A DNA stretch of 64,000 nucleotides from Augochlora pura (taxonomy: Eukaryota > Arthropoda > Insecta > Hymenoptera > Halictidae): positions 15,866,190 through 15,930,189 of the forward strand of contig NC_135782.1 in assembly GCF_028453695.1 (NCBI RefSeq). Direction: 5' to 3'. The position numbers and the translations under genes are program-made. Below are positions 22,541 to 37,300 of this stretch, one piece after another; position 1 is the stretch's first letter; every line of letters begins with the position of its first letter. Under the pieces are notes generated by a model, which ran no database searches, was not told where the DNA came from, and saw only the letters and a program-made list of their open reading frames with translations.

Positions 22541-25500
22541 TCTCATTTTAATTCCCTTTATAAAAGGTCGTCGAAATGCCTAACCTAATTATTATCTCTC
22601 TATAAGAGAAAATATGATACAGAAACTTGCTCTATAACGGCATTCTCATTGAAAAATATCTCATGTTACTCGTTTATTTTTTACGGTGTTTGAACTACGG
22701 GATCTCACCCTGCAAATGCCAATACGTAAGCGAGCCGGAAGTTGGGTGAAAATTGATATCGGTTTTTGATAGATGTCGCCTGCACAGCCTGGCGACCTTT
22801 GCGGACGCTAACCTATACAATGCGGTATTCGTTGCAGCAGTGGCAACTGTTTCGTGCATGCACCTCGGTAACTAAAGCCGAGCGAGGGTAATATGCTATA
22901 TGGAGAAAAATTGTTCAAAACGATATCTAAAGCTCGGATATACTAAACCTAATCTAAACCGCAACTTAATACCTAACCTGTATTTACAGTCATTTTAGAA
23001 ATGTTATCGGTTTACTGCGGATTCCTTTACGAAGTAATAAATCGCAACGAGTTGGTGCTATTAATTTAATTCATTAATGGAAGAATATTTAAGTCAATAA
23101 TAGTTATTAATGGTTAATATAATAATAGTTGATGCAAGAATATTTCCAATTTATTTAAATGTTTCCTCTACTTTGTATTATTATACAACTTAAGTCTGTA
23201 TTAACCCTAACCTAAATCTCGATCATCTTTTCGCTAATATCTCGAGAACTAAAACCTCAAAACTATACAGCAAAAAGTAGTTTATAATGTTAACCTTGAC
23301 CATATATTTCGAGGTACATTATTAAGACGTTCCTTTCTTCAACTTCGAAGAATTCCGTGCATGATTAACATGGCCAAAGTTCGTCCTAAAAGACGTCCAA
23401 GCATCGCAACGTAATCGCTGCGGATCTTCCATGGGATCAGATTAAACCCAGCGGCACAACACCGTCACGCTTGCATCGACCTAACCCATATCCGCGCGCC
23501 AACGACGCAACCCACACCCAACATACAATATTAAAGCCGCGTTAATATAGCATATTGAGCTAATCTATATCTATCCTGCTTACTGCGGCGTCAATATATA
23601 GTATATAATACTACGAACACCTGACCCGTGTATAATCCGTGCTCGCTTTGACCTATCCGGTGGGAGCACGCTCCGTTGCAGAACTTCGGGCTCTTCTCTC
23701 TACCTAGGCCAGGTTATACCATTGAAAAAATATCCGGGTCCGATATAGCCCGGCCAAGCACCCGTAACTAATGCGGACTCATTGATTCCTCTGCCTAACG
23801 ACTCTACTCCATCGTGCACTTAATCCCTCGCCTTACTGATCTAACCTGCGCGCATCCGTTCCGCGATTATTTTCAGGCAATTCTTAACCTAACCTCTGCT
23901 GAACTACCGCGGGAACTATATTATTCATTGCTAGGAAGATGAGACGGAAAAAAGGTTATGACAGGTTCCCATTAATCCATTGATGTTAACGCTCTCGCAG
24001 AATTAAAGTAAGCCTAGATTTTCTAGGTGGAAAAGATGGCGTCCTATCAGTTCCCAATTTTCAGGAAGCAGGGGACTCGAGACTGGCCGATCGTAAATTC
24101 TAATTGCCATGATGTCTCGATTATTCCAGTCGGTGATTCGAGTCCTTTATAAATGACATATTCGAAAAAGTATATTCTATTTCTATGAATTCTGCTTTTG
24201 GTTACGTTGTTAATTAAAAAGACAATTTCAGAGAATTTACCGTACATTGTTGGCAGAGTGTTGGTACACATTTTCGCGTGGCTAATGGGACATTAACCTC
24301 ACGTCGACCTTATCAGTGATCGACGTTCGATGGACGCTCCTTGCCAATGAAATTCGAGCGAAGAGGTGCAGGTAGACATCTATTTCTAAATCGAAACGTT
24401 GTCACCGTCCAACGTTCAGTCACCGTCCAATTTCTAAATGTAAGAGACTGTAATAGTCAACGCTACGATACATAATAACTATTTATAGCTGCTTACAAGA
24501 TTGTATCAGCTTGTTCAGAGAGCCGCAACAACCCGCGAACTGTTAGAAGTACTATTGTCGAGATTTTCGGGGGTAAGTCGTGTCCTAGGGGAATTAGTTT
24601 CCCAATGTTTCGCAAGTGGCGCAGCTAGCTGCATCAGGGGGTCAAAGACACGCTGATCAATATGGCGGAGCTTGTTTATGCTTGCGAGTCGAAGAGACTT
24701 TTAATTCGGCGGCTAAAGAATTAAGAAACTGAAGGAGAGAGCTCTAGTAATAATCTACTTATAATAATAATCTGTGTAGAAATAAAATAGTCTATCTCTG
24801 TTGTTATGTTTATGGCATGCATTGAAAAGATGGAGGAGCGAAGGAAGAAAGAGAAAAGCCAATTCCAAGTCCTCGCCAGAAGACTCATTTGTAGAGCTAT
24901 CGGAAGGAGTATTCACATGAGAACGTAATACTAAGAGGACTCACGTGAGAGGAGGGTAATTTTTGGAGGAGCCACATGGGGGTCTAGTGTCAAACGTATT
25001 TACATAGGCAGCTAAGGTTAGGAGCACCCACGTGGGAGTTTAGCAAACTCTTATCACTGACAAAATTTTGCATTTTTGTCTCTTCATATTTTCTCATTAA
25101 ACATCCATGTTAAGAACGTTACATATATACCGGGTGAGTCTCGCAACGCAATGACATCCAAATAACTCGTAAAATATATAATGCACGAAAATTCTGCCTC
25201 AGACTATAGCCATCATCGTTCAAAGACGCCTCATTCAACGAGTGGAAGAGAGGAATCCGAGGAGCGCGGTACGAAATTGGCCGATTCACTAGGATTGCTA
25301 GGGTCGTTCGTGGCTCGTAAAGAAAAACGAAAGGATTTATGATACTGGCTCGCGCACGTCCGACGCAACCGAGCCACAAACAATTGGAAATGTTGGCGCT
25401 AAGCGTGCCGCGTGTATCGCGTAATAATATGCCAAATTCCTGGCCAATGGTATGCAGACGGATTTGTTAAATAACCCTGACGCAGGTGCCTCGCTTGTTT

Positions 25501-27900
25501 CCCGAGCGTTGCCGCGACTCCGTGCGCGCGCCGATTTGATTTACAAAGCAGCGTTACTGCGAGAAACCATCGCGATCGTTTTCGCACGCCTTAGACGCGA
25601 CCCTTCCGCAATTACACCGTGCAAATCATCCTGTACGATCATACTGATCATTCTAATCATCCTAATCATTCTTTTCCAAACCGAATCGCATTAACGTTTT
25701 ACATTGAAACTTCAATCTTCTTCAAAGCAGTTTGGCCGACCGCCAACGAAACTCATTTACAGCAACGTTGCCATTCGATTAAATCGGTATTACAAAAATG
25801 TTGCGAACATAAAATATATTATCACGAATTTCGTAACTACGCGCTGAACACAGTTTTCGAGCTTTCTGGTAACGCGGGAACCGTATTTTCTATTCTAACG
25901 CTGCGCAACATTTTAGGAACATTGTCGTCGTTACGTAACCTGTTTAGAATTGCATGAGATTCGATAGCGATTCGTTTGTGCCTCCCGATTTCCCGTTTAG
26001 TTTTCGCGCCAGATGGGTTTCGCAATTTGTCTGCTACATTTTTAGGTTATAATCGACAACGTCTGTTTCATCCTGGGATAGGGGATTGTGGGAAATTATG
26101 TAGAACTGAAAACTGTTGTACAAAATCGTGTTTTATTTTTACAAGACTCGCCGGTTATCGTTAAGGTTTAATCATCGTGTTTCTCTTCCTGTTAACAGCT
26201 CGCGAATTAAATTCCAAGCGATTATCGGTTTCACCGAGCGGAAGAGGGGCGGCTGAATATAAAGTGAATTAAATTGCACATAGAGCTTGTGGCTATCACG
26301 CTTTCGGATTTATTTCGTGAAACCGATTTGCCGGGGGGCGACCGGCACGCCATCTGTCTCGGGCCCGAACCGGAAGTAGCGTGGTCCCCCGACGGCAACC
26401 AGTATGTATACAAGTAGAAATCGCTGAACGAAAATTGTTTCGAGCGAGGAGGCATTCGTTAGATCGGATTTTAGTATTCATAAGGCGAGCGAATAATTAA
26501 ATAGGACTCGGTTCACGCGCCTGCTAATTAGATACCGATTCCACTCGCTGCAATTACGGGCGCATGAGAATCAGAGAAACTCCGCGTGTCTATCTTTTTT
26601 TTTTCTTAGCAAGAGCCGCGGCGGGCAGACGAATTTTTGTTGTTGCTTTCGGCGCGCAGCTTTTCTTGTTAAATATTTCTAGTTTTTCTACACACTCTAT
26701 ATATGTCGATGGCTAAAATAATATGGTGGAAGAAAAAGAAAGATGGCCGTGTAATTGCATATATTCGGTGCTCGTTCGAAGCTTTCAGACCGTGTCTTCT
26801 AAGAGATTCTAATTCCAGTCTTTAACCATTTTAATTGCTTAATCGCATAGCCGTTCATTCAGTAACGAACACGTTTATTCGGTGCAATTAATAAACAGAC
26901 GGATAAATATTAAGTAATTGGTAATAATTGACACGGCTTTGGTGTTTGCTCGATTATTTAATAGGATTTTTGAACAGTACTTTTGAATCACGTAGTACGT
27001 TCGAAAATATTCGTTAACTAGAATTGGGTATAATGAGTACGATACTCGAAGAAAGTCTGCTAATACTAAATTTACTGCTTTGCAACAATTTTCTATAGTT
27101 TATCTAGTTTAATTTTCAGTTCTGGACTGTTATAATTGCTACCGATGAACTGTGAACATTTTATGAAGTAGGTTATGGTGATTTTACCAAGTGAGTTATG
27201 ATGATTTTACTAAATAAATTATGGTGATTTCGGTAAATAAATTATGATAATTTCGTCGTGCTTCTTCCTGGTCAAATATTATTGAATTGCAAACGAATCG
27301 CAAATGTATACCAGAAGTAGATACATTGAAACGGGGATGAAAGGTTATGCGATCCGAAGGTTATGTTAAGGCTACTTTTTTTGTGGCACGTTCTTATGTG
27401 ATATGCACTGATAAGTTTGCTCGTTTTTCTCTTGCTGGAAAATGAATTATTCGTTCCATAAATGGTCGAGAGAAATAGCAGAATTCATTATGTGATGTAT
27501 ATTTTATCTAATATTAACCACGGGAGATATCTAATACTTAAAAAATTACATAATAATATTGCAGTTAACACTGGTGCGATCTAAAATTTTATCTGAATAA
27601 CAGATAACAATATTAACTGGTAATAACTGTATTATAACAAATTATTGCTATTTATTATTCAGATACAATTGTTAGATGGTGCCAGTGTAAACTGTAATAT
27701 TATTATGTTTTAATACACAGGTAAAACGTTAACAGTAGCGAAAAGGAACGCAGGCTCTCCAACCATCGAACTGTTTCAGCAGAGATGGAAACCGACCCCA
27801 TCGAATATCACGATTCTTAATCGTGTCCCAGTTCTAACAGGTTAATATTACCGGACTGCCCGTAATCGCGGCCACTTGACGACATTCAGCCGCCATTAAC
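22541..27900. other. No gene seen
   Basis: Mixed unique DNA. Scattered CCTAACCTAA motifs near 22945 and 23205, CACGTG-containing loose repeats at 24900-25040, a TATACCGGGTGAGTC transposon-type end at about 25129, and four loose 30-base repeats (TAAATTATGGTGATTT) at 27165-27260. The 112-codon frame at 25619 is not convincing. Confidence 0.4.
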
Positions 27901-28066
27901 TATCCCACGTTTATAAAACTGGGAGAGCAAAACAACCGGTCGAGGAGCAGAGCAGATCCTAGCCACAACAAACCAGGGATTCGTTCGATCACTGCCATTG
28001 CACGGTGCCCCGAGAATTCGCTTTCGTCGCTGGAATTATTTCAGACATGTCCCAAGGTTTAAGGTT

Positions 28067-28129
28067 ATGGTGCAGCGGCTCGTCGGATTCGTTTCGACGC
28101 CGGCTACAATATTATCCAGCCAGAAGCAG
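28067..28129 (+). CDS. Candidate first coding exon of an unidentified gene
   Basis: TATAAAA at 27912-27918 is followed about 150 bases later by an ATG opening 21 codons (MVQRLVGFVSTPATILSSQK plus Q) and then CAG|GTATTAA, a possible donor. A second ATG at 28047 in another frame is also open to the donor. No downstream exon could be matched, and the next plus-strand gene (GNL3) has its own start. It could be the start of a noncoding transcript or chance. Weak call. Confidence 0.2.
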
Positions 28130-31100
28130 GTATTAATTTATAAAATATACGTTTTTAGGAACGATAAGGTATCCTTTTCAAGCTTTTTTTCTTCTAGTCT
28201 AAGTTTTGATATAAAATTAAATATTGCTATGTTAAACAATTTTTAAATATTCTTTTATGAGCCAAGTTAAGATTCGTCCAAGATTTATCATACATGGAAA
28301 GAAAGAATGGGGAAAGAATTTCAACCTTGAACTTGCTCGTGAGGTTAAAGTAAATTATCGTGCGTACTTTACCGCCTGGAATGGCTTCTTAACATTTTGA
28401 ACAAAATCTAGCCTATTCTGCAAACTAAACTGTATATTATAGAATTTTTTCAGATTTGTCGGTTGCGAGCTGTGATTACCAAAAATGGCAAACCAATAAG
28501 ATCGGAAAATCGAAGATTTCTCGATAACTATATTTTGCTGGGCTACAGCTTAGTTAAAGAATAAAGTATTATTATTGCTATTATTAGTATAGTTTAGTAT
28601 TATTATCTAGTATAATTTAATGTAAACTTGAATTTTTGATATAAGAAGTCGTTTCCCGGGCCACCGTGCGCCAGGGGGACGCGGCAGTCGGAAGAAGCTC
28701 GCGCGCGTTTAGGTTAGGTCACGCTATGGTTCCTAAGACGATGCAACAACCCCCGGGGCTCTGACAACGGCGCGCGGCCAGCCGACCGAGGCGTGAAACA
28801 ATAATGCGCAAAGAATGCAAAGCGCTTCCTCGAATGGTGTGCAGTCGCCGGCGCGTTGGACGTGGAAACACGAAAACCGCGATAGAAAGTTCGATGCACC
28901 GCGGCGAGAGAGTGCCCCGGCGGTACTCGCGGAAAAACAATATCGAAGACACGTACCGAATCTATAGTTACGTGTCCCCTTGTCTCGTTCGAACGGTTCG
29001 CACGGCACCGTTTCCCCGGCTGTCGCGCGGCTCACGAAAAATTTTTCAACTTTCCTATCCGAACAATTAGCTGGAAATGTTCGGGTTGCGATTGTTTACA
29101 GCTGGGACTTTCCTGGGTTCATGACAATAATTAGCGGTCGTTTTGGCCGACGTATGAACATTTTCGGGTCGAAACAGTTAGTTGGGACAAACAGATTTTG
29201 CGGGGTTCGTGACAGTAATGAGTGGACTAAAGCACAGTGTTTTTGTCTGATGTGTGTACTTTATATATTTTCTAATTTAGGATCTACAGAATCGGAAATA
29301 CAGATTTTGTGGATTTGTGACAGGGATTAGTACTGTCTTTAGTACTAGTTTTACTCTGTTTACAACATCTACAGTACATGCATATGTTACAAATTTCGAT
29401 AGTAAGAAAGAATTGGTGCATTGTAATGACAAGTGAACAAGAACGAAAAGAAAAAACGCTGTACAATGCGGCAAAGAAAATTAACCTGGCAGTACACGCT
29501 TTTAAAACAGAGTGACCACGTGGACCCTGAATAAAATAACATTTATCGATAATTATATACGAATATCTGAATAAATGTCGTCTTTTTATATATATAATAT
29601 AATAAAATATAAATACGAGGATGCAAGGCCTCTTAAAGGTTGAAATCCACTGGACACCACCCCACGTGTGTACTGCCGAGTCAATAGAGTACGCGCTTCG
29701 CTTAGAAAAATTCTGACACCAGAAAAGAATGCGTTAAAACTGAAAAATAAATGAGAACGAAGCAGGCAAACAAAAACAATCGGTGGATACAGAATGATTC
29801 TAATAAGACTGTAGCGAAGCATGCCGTCCTACAATTCTGGACGCAAATGTATATACGTTACGGGTCGGCCATGACCCAGACTCGTGTGTTCAGGGCCCAC
29901 CATAACGGGCTGGCAAAAGAATACAATCCACCGCGACCAGGCGCGGTAATGATTTTTGTGCATAGGAGGGAAGAAGCGTGGCGAGTGTTTAGGGGTAGTT
30001 GCGAACGAGCAGAAAAGCGTGGTCGAAGCATGGTGACTTATAACCATTAAATATAACCATAAATTACTAATTGATTTCCTGTATTTTTTAGCAGTTGTCA
30101 AAAACAGTGTCGCCTGAATTTTTCGCTGTTTACTACCCGTAAAATTATACTAAATCTTCGTCTGCGACGCGTCGTTTGGAGGAGATGACCTTAAGCTTTG
30201 ACTGCACGTGCATTGCTTCTGCAACCGCAGGTGACTACAAAATATTCTTGCTCAACTATGCTCAATAGGTCGTAAAGAATACATTAGAAGTTTCATCGTG
30301 ACATCGCGTGACTTCTGCAACCCCTGGCTGAAGCTAATTAACTCAACACTTTTTCGAAGTCGTAAGTTTATTTCTACTAGTTTTTCTCTAGCTAAAAGAA
30401 TGCTCTCCAACAATGCATTTGACAAATTCTAAAATCATGGTGTATAAACGTGCACCCCACGAAAAAATATATCGTGACACTACAGCGATTTATTTACTGT
30501 TACAGGAATAACTCTAAACAGTTATTTATACAAAAACCTCCACCCGAGAATAATTCTCTTGTGACGAGTTGCAGAGCATCGAAAACTGCAGAATTCATCC
30601 CAGGTAAGTTTCGCCCTACCTCTCGGCGTTACACAGCTATGCGGCAAAAATGCAAAACTTTCGAAGGGGGTTGATTTCCCCCCTTTAAACTGGACCTATT
30701 CAACTCTTATATCAAGTCTCATTTTCAGGTTTCTTGTGACCAACAACCACCCCTGTCCTCCGGGAATTTATGGGCAAAGGAAATCGTTCGTTTTTAAAAC
30801 GAACATCGTTCGCTCGTAAACGAGAAGCAGTTTTCGGGGTTCTGAACCACCGTGTGACGTCGGCTGTCAGTGGGGATGCCCCGACGGCAGCGTACGAGTA
30901 CACGCATTAAACACACACACACACACACACAGAGAGACACACGCAACACGTTCGATCGCGGGAGTGCGGCGTGCAACTTACTGGGAGGCACGCTGGCAGC
31001 GTGGACGGTTCTCGGCGATGGTTTTAGAAGACCTTGAACCACGGGCCGAGGGAATTCGGACCGGACTTGTTGACGATCGCAACAACACAACCGTCAAACA

Positions 31101-34100
31101 GCGTCGACAGGCCCGTGTAGAACGGGAGGCATGACCGAGAGGAGAGTCGTCCGTGTGTGGCGTCCGCCGCGCACGCTGTCACTTTTGTTTACCGTCCACG
31201 GGAACACACTCGGGGGGGATCCCTCGCAACGGAACCCGTGTGTTGTTCGTCTCCCCCTGTTTTGTTACCGTCGCCTCGGTCCTCGTCGAGGCTGGTGAAC
31301 CCCCCTTGTAAGACGAGGCCCGGACACACGGAGTCGTTACGTAGCGGCGGAAACACCACCGCGATTTTCACCGTTTTTTTTAAATCCGCGGATCGTTCCG
31401 CGGGGACACACAAGCGAGAAAGCCGCTGTTACACACTGAGATATACTGTTGCCCGGCCACCAAAACGTTAAACACTGTGCACAACGGGTTCACCGACACC
31501 TATCCAGGTAGCACCGGGTTCCTCGGCACTGTCGGGGTTGCTTGGTGGACGACGGTAGACGAACGATCCGGGGGCTATGGTCGCGCAAGAATCAGAAACG
31601 GACCGAGTCACCGACAACGCCAGACGAGCGGCCATTACAGGAATGAACTGGCCCGACGCACGCCGTCTACCGGCGACGGTGCACGACGCCTCGCGACGCT
31701 TACCCCCACCAAGCGCACCTGCAGCTGCTGCCGGCGCTGTTGTTGCGACGTTGCGACCGCCCCGCGAGGGAATCGAACGCGCGAGGGCTTTGTGCGCGAA
31801 ACTATTTAAATCTTGACGATACTGTTGTACCACCCCGCGACAATGTAATGGACAGCCGATATGCTGTTGTGTCCGAAAAACCGTCGGCGATCATTGTACG
31901 GTGACCGAGATCACCATAAAGCCACCTGATCTTGACGAAAACGAAATTCGAAAGTCAGAGTCATTGCAAAGATAATGTTTCGATACTGGACCTATCAGTG
32001 AACTAGGAACACTGATCCCTAGTCGCGGATATTATTTTATAACAATGACAATGCTTGGTTTATGTTATATATTTTTTAAATTCCGCGTGGCTTTCATTGG
32101 CAACTGTTGAATCAAATATGAGCGATACATGTACGACCATAGTCGCGTTTAAATGAGTTATGCTAATTTTACAATTATCGAGCCCCGTTTAATTAATCGG
32201 GAAAAATTCTCCGCAGTGGCGGCGCGCATCATTTAATATCGAGATGATCCATCCGGTAATTAAAACAATGGACGGGCTCGTTGGACTTCGTTGGCTTCGG
32301 TTTAATTAAATCCATCGATCAGAGCAAATCGAATAGATCGACCTTTCGCCAACAACCGAACGCGTTGCATTGATAAGGATTTCGATTACGGCATCGCAGA
32401 CCCCGTTTGACGTCACCCGTTTAAGAGGGGGGGGGGGGGGGGGATCCCATTCTTTTCAACGGAGACCCGGCTCTGAAATTTTCGTTGGAAGACAGTGAAA
32501 GGCGCATAGTTCGCGAACAAGGGATTCTCACACTTTCATTCCGTCCGGTGTACGGAGGAAAAAAAAGGCGGTTGTTGAACGGCAAGGAGGACGAGAGGAT
32601 GGTAGTTAAGGTCGGGATGGAAATTCACATGAATTATTTCGCTCCCAGTGAAACCACCGTGTTCCTCGGATCGTTTTTTTTTTTCATTCAGGCGAATGAT
32701 ACGAATTTCTCCACGCCTATATTCTCACAGTGTTGCTTCTCGTGGCGGCGTGATTGTTCTATTGCCGAATTTAATGGACGCGTTTCGCCCGCCAAATTCG
32801 ACGTAAGAATGCGGCACGTCGCCTTTCATAGTTACCAGCGAGAACCGATTGCGTCGAGACGATTCCATAAAGAATTGTATGAACCGTTTGTCGTCGGACT
32901 ATTCAGCGAGTTATAGAGATGAGAAGTACTAAACTCGTCAATGGTTATAAGGGATGGTATGGAATGTGCTGCAGAGTAGAGGAGTGGGGGCAAATATGCT
33001 AAGAACAATACCATTGGAATTAATTGATACCATCTAATACCATTTCGTTTATTTATTTATCTACATAATAATAATAATAATTACTTTATTTATCCACGGA
33101 ATAAACCCTTTGTCTGTCGCCCATCGCGCTGCAGTAGATTCCACACCACCATTTGTCATGGTCCATCGCGATACACCGGAACTGTCAAGCGCGAGGCAGG
33201 CCGATGGTCAGTTGACTATCTTCAGAGTGCTTATGTCGGGGCTAGGTCAGGGTTAGGTGCGCATATGTAGGTAGGAGTTTCTATAAGCGTCGGGCGCAAA
33301 TTGTTCCGACGTATATGTCGCGATAAAATTTATTACCGCGAGAGAAATTACAGCGGAAGATGAGATGAATGTTAAAACAGACGGTAAACGCATGGGACGT
33401 AGGAAATTAATGCATAGACCATCGCTGACGAAGCCCCATAAAAAGGCCATAAACTCGAAGAAACGGTGATGAGTAGAGTTTTATGTTAATGCGATAAAAT
33501 AATAGTAATTGTGATCAGTCTGATCGTTGTAATCGTTATTTTCGTTATTTAAGCTCGTACAGTGTTATTTATACATTGTAAACACCGTTAAACACGCGCC
33601 TTACGTATTATGCAATTGTCACGGAATTATGTATTAATTCGTAGCGGAAATGGAGTATAGTATATGTTCGATTCTTTTTCGAATTGTTGGTAAGGTAGCG
33701 CGCTACATCGAAATCGTAGTGGGATTCCCGAAATCGAAAAAGTTCGAGACAAGAGAATACTATATTATATTATATATTAAAATGTGTTTTAAGTCATTGT
33801 TAACCTCGCAGCTTGTTCGCTATTAGGTTTATTCTTATATTTTCTTTGCGAGTTTGCTGCACCAACTTGGTGATTAAAAATGGCCACGGTGCCGCCATCT
33901 CTGCTCTACTTTATTTCAAGAAGGATGTAAATATAATAATTAACAATTAAGAAATATAATAATTAGAATTCTATTATGGAAAATGAATAGGGATCGAATT
34001 AGAGATGCTTCAAATGTAAAACATGCACCAAATGTTTACGAGTGAAGTCTGTTTGTACTTGTATCTTTCACTCAAGAGAATATCTCTTCTTGGAAAATGT

Positions 34101-34683
34101 TTAACTATTATCGTGACTAATAATAGCGTTATTATAGAAGAGATAATCTGAAATTCATGTAATGAATGTTCTATGAAAACAAGTTACTCTAGTTCTTATA
34201 TTAGAAAAATGTTTTACGATAGGAATAGAACTGCTAATGAAAAAAACATAAAAATTGTAATTATTTAAGCACTTTATGAGACTAATAGATTTTATTTGCA
34301 TTTTTTTTTTTAACTTGAACTGATATATGTGAACATTCTATTATATAATGCATAAGTGTAGCACAAACATGGTTTTGTACGGCTCTATTAATGTCTTAGT
34401 TTTATTTATTGCAACAAAAACGTATGAAAAATAATCTTAAGACGAATAGGTATTAAAATCCATTTAAATTATTATCTGCAAGTTTTATATCCGAATAAAA
34501 CAGCTCTCGCATTTAAATTTACCGCCAAGTCTATAACCAGATCAGAACCTATGTCTTCACAACTTTTTGCGTGCACCACGTGCGTGCAGAACGCGAGTGA
34601 TTTTGTCTGATTTTGTTTTCGTAATAAGTGCTTATAAACGTATTTTATAGTCTTCAAAAACCTAGTGGAAGTACCTTAACAAA
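28130..34683. other. No gene seen; GC-rich islands and microsatellites
   Basis: GC-rich islands at 28650-29060 and 30840-31850 look like promoter or noncoding first-exon DNA. (AC)n lies at 30910-30931 and a 17-base G run at 32427-32443. The 143-codon frame at 32485-32916 starts at TTG and was not accepted. The rest is AT-rich and featureless. Confidence 0.4.
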
Positions 34684-37232
34684 ATGGCTAAGTTTCACTT
34701 AAGTAAGTTCCTCAATTAAGTCACTTAAATTTAATCTTTTCGTGTGATTACGAATATATTAGGTTATGTTTTATCCAAAGTATGTGATAGCAGACAGCTT
34801 GCTTCCTATTTACATGTATCTTTCGATTAATAAAGTATTCTATTTGTTACAGAGAAGCAGAGCAAGCGTATGCCAGCTCGTAAGAGATATAAGATCGAGA
34901 AGAAAGTTCGCGAGCACAACCGGAAGTTGCGAAAGGAGGCCAAGAATCATCCAAAAAGTAATTGTGCTCTATTATAAACAACCTTTTTTCTTTTTAAGTT
35001 GGTAATTATTTAATGCTGAGATATTAAAACGAACTTTCGGTTGATTTTTTGCTATTTTACAGAAAAGAAGAAGGTGATAGAAATTCCTAATCAATGTCCC
35101 TTCAAAGAAGACATTTTAAAGGATGTGGAGGCTATGAGAAAACAGCATGAGGAAGAGAAACAGAAAAGACGTGAGGATGCACGTGAGAAGAAACGTCAAC
35201 AGGTCGCCAAAGGAGGTATTCAGGGCTTAGTGTCCAATGTGGAAACTAAACAAGCGGAACATCAAGAGATGGAAGTAGATACTGTAAAAGAAAAGATAGA
35301 GGCTGCCGTGGGCGAAAAGAAGAACTCTATGAAAGCTTATTACAAGGAGTTCAAGAAGGTCATAGACGCAGCTGATGTTATTCTGGAAGTTGTCGATGCC
35401 AGGGATCCTTTGGGTACCAGGTGTAAAGAGGTAAAATTAAATTCATTGCTTTAGTTAATCAATACTTTACCTAGCAGCAATTGGTCTTCTCAAAATCAGA
35501 GAAAAATACTAGAGAATATTTACGGAATATCTATTTAAATAAATAAGCACAAAACACAGTAGAATTAATCAGATCGCGTGTTTTGTATCGCTCGCAGGTT
35601 GAGGAAGCGGTGCAATCAGCGAAAGGGAACAAACGATTGGTAGTTGTTCTAAACAAGGCCGATTTAGTACCCAGGGAGAATTTGGATCAATGGCTGAAGT
35701 ATTTGCGCGGCAGTGTGCCCGCTGTAGCCTTCAAAGCATCCACGCAATCTCAGGCGAGAAGATTGGGCAGAAAGACATTAGGCAAAAAAACGGAGACCAT
35801 GATACAGAGCGGCTCGTGTTTCGGCGCGGAGCTGCTGTTGTCTTTATTGGCGAATTATTGCAGGAACGTTGGTAACGTGAAGACCAGTATTAGGGTGGGG
35901 GTAGTCGGGCTTCCGAACGTTGGAAAGTCCAGCGTGATCAATTCTTTGAAGCGCAGCAGAGCTTGCAACGTGGGAAGCATACCTGGTAAATTCAAAACTA
36001 TTTTATTATTAATACTGTAATATATCATTTTATAATATAATAATGTCTAATAAATCTATATACGCTAATAAAAGGACAATAATGATTAATAATCGTTCGA
36101 ATCTCGTGTTTCGGGTTACAGGGGTGACGAAATCTATGCAAGCGGTGCAGTTGGACTCGAAAATAAAATTGTTAGACTCCCCAGGTATAGTGTTCACCAG
36201 TCAAGGAAAGAATTCGGACAAGTCTTCGGTCGTTCTGAAGAACGCAGTGATGGTGCAATCGTTGAAGGATCCGCTCACTCCCGCCACCGCGATCTTGAAA
36301 AGGGTCTCGACGCCGCAAATCAGAGAGATGTACGATCTGCCAGAATTCTCGACGCCCGACGAATTTTTCGCGCTGAAAGCCATCAGGATGGGCAAGTTCA
36401 GAAAGGGCGGAATACCGGACAGCACATCTGCTGCCCGCAGCGTCCTCCAAGATTGGAACACTGGCAAAATTCGGTGAGAACGCAGTCTATAACAATATTA
36501 AGATTCATAGTCATGCGTTTGCTTGAACATTTCTCAATTTTTTTATTGTCAAATAAGGTTTGCAGGTATTTAATTCGCTAACTAATTTTTCCTAAGGTAT
36601 TACACCGTTCCGCCCGAGCAGCCCGTTTGCCACATATCAGCGGAGATCGTCAGTCAAGTCAGTAAGGAATTCGAGATCGAGAATTTTGCGGCGGAAGAGA
36701 AGATGATGCTCGACACGTACGAAGAACAGGCCGCTAACGCCTCCAAACTGGATCCGGTGGTGATCGAGAGCACCGGGCCGGTGGTGTCCAGGGTGGAGAT
36801 CGAGACGCAGAAGCAAGAGGTTAGTTCATCGAATTCCTTGAAACCTGCAGTCTTGATTAAAATAATAACCGTAAATTCTCCGCAGAAAATTAAAATACAA
36901 AATAAGCTGAACAAGAAGATGAAAAACGCGCAGAAGCACGCCGAAGCAACGAGGAAGAAGAAAACGGACCCGCTGTTCGAGATCGAAGGCAACCAGAAGT
37001 TGAACAAGTTGAGCAAGAAAGCGTTTAAGAAGGAGAAAAAGGATCAAATTAGGCGAGGTGCGTGTTCGTCGGAAAAATATATTTTCTTTAATAACCACAA
37101 GTATTATTTATATTTTTTCGCACCTGTTCCGTTACAGAAAAGATAGATCTACAACTGGCAGGTCAATTAAAAGAATTCGATCTATCCGCCCCCGACGACT
37201 ACGACTTCACCACTGACTTCGTCGAGAAATAG
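34684..37232 (+). CDS. GNL3: Nucleostemin (guanine nucleotide-binding protein-like 3), complete, 8 exons
   Basis: Nucleolar circularly permuted GTPase needed for ribosome large-subunit biogenesis and cell growth (Drosophila Ns1). Exons read by eye: 34684-34702, 34853-34957, 35063-35430, 35598-35985, 36122-36473, 36597-36819, 36886-37057, 37138-37232. They total 1722 nt and 573 residues, close to the family size, and all junctions are GT-AG and phase-compatible. The protein opens with a Lys/Arg-rich Grn1-type nucleolar segment (residues 1-45) and a charged helical region (about 60-130). The G motifs are in permuted order: DARDP 153-157, NKAD 183-186, GLPNVGKS 268-275, G2-region threonine at 296, and DSPG 312-315. 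The C-terminus has a basic KxxKK-rich helix and an acidic tail ending DFVEK. The first exon codes only six residues plus one base, and the ATG follows AACAAA. No break or missing motif is seen. Insects carry one GNL3-type gene, so GNL3L-like naming is also possible. Confidence 0.95.
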
Positions 37233-37294
37233 GTAAATAAGTTTCTTCTAGACGCGATCGAATATATTCAAATTACATTTGTATGTATAATGTA

Positions 37295-37300
37295 AATAAA
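37295..37300 (+). terminator. Polyadenylation signal of the GNL3 gene
   Basis: AATAAA lies 62 bases after the GNL3 stop codon in an AT-rich stretch, a normal distance for a short insect 3' UTR. Confidence 0.6.

Noticed and set aside
31468..31833. Overlapping 110-121 codon frames on both strands
   Set aside because: Expected by chance in a GC-rich island; no motif in any frame.
32485..32916. 143-codon plus-strand frame
   Set aside because: Starts at TTG, contains a poly-F stretch from a T run, and shows no domain.
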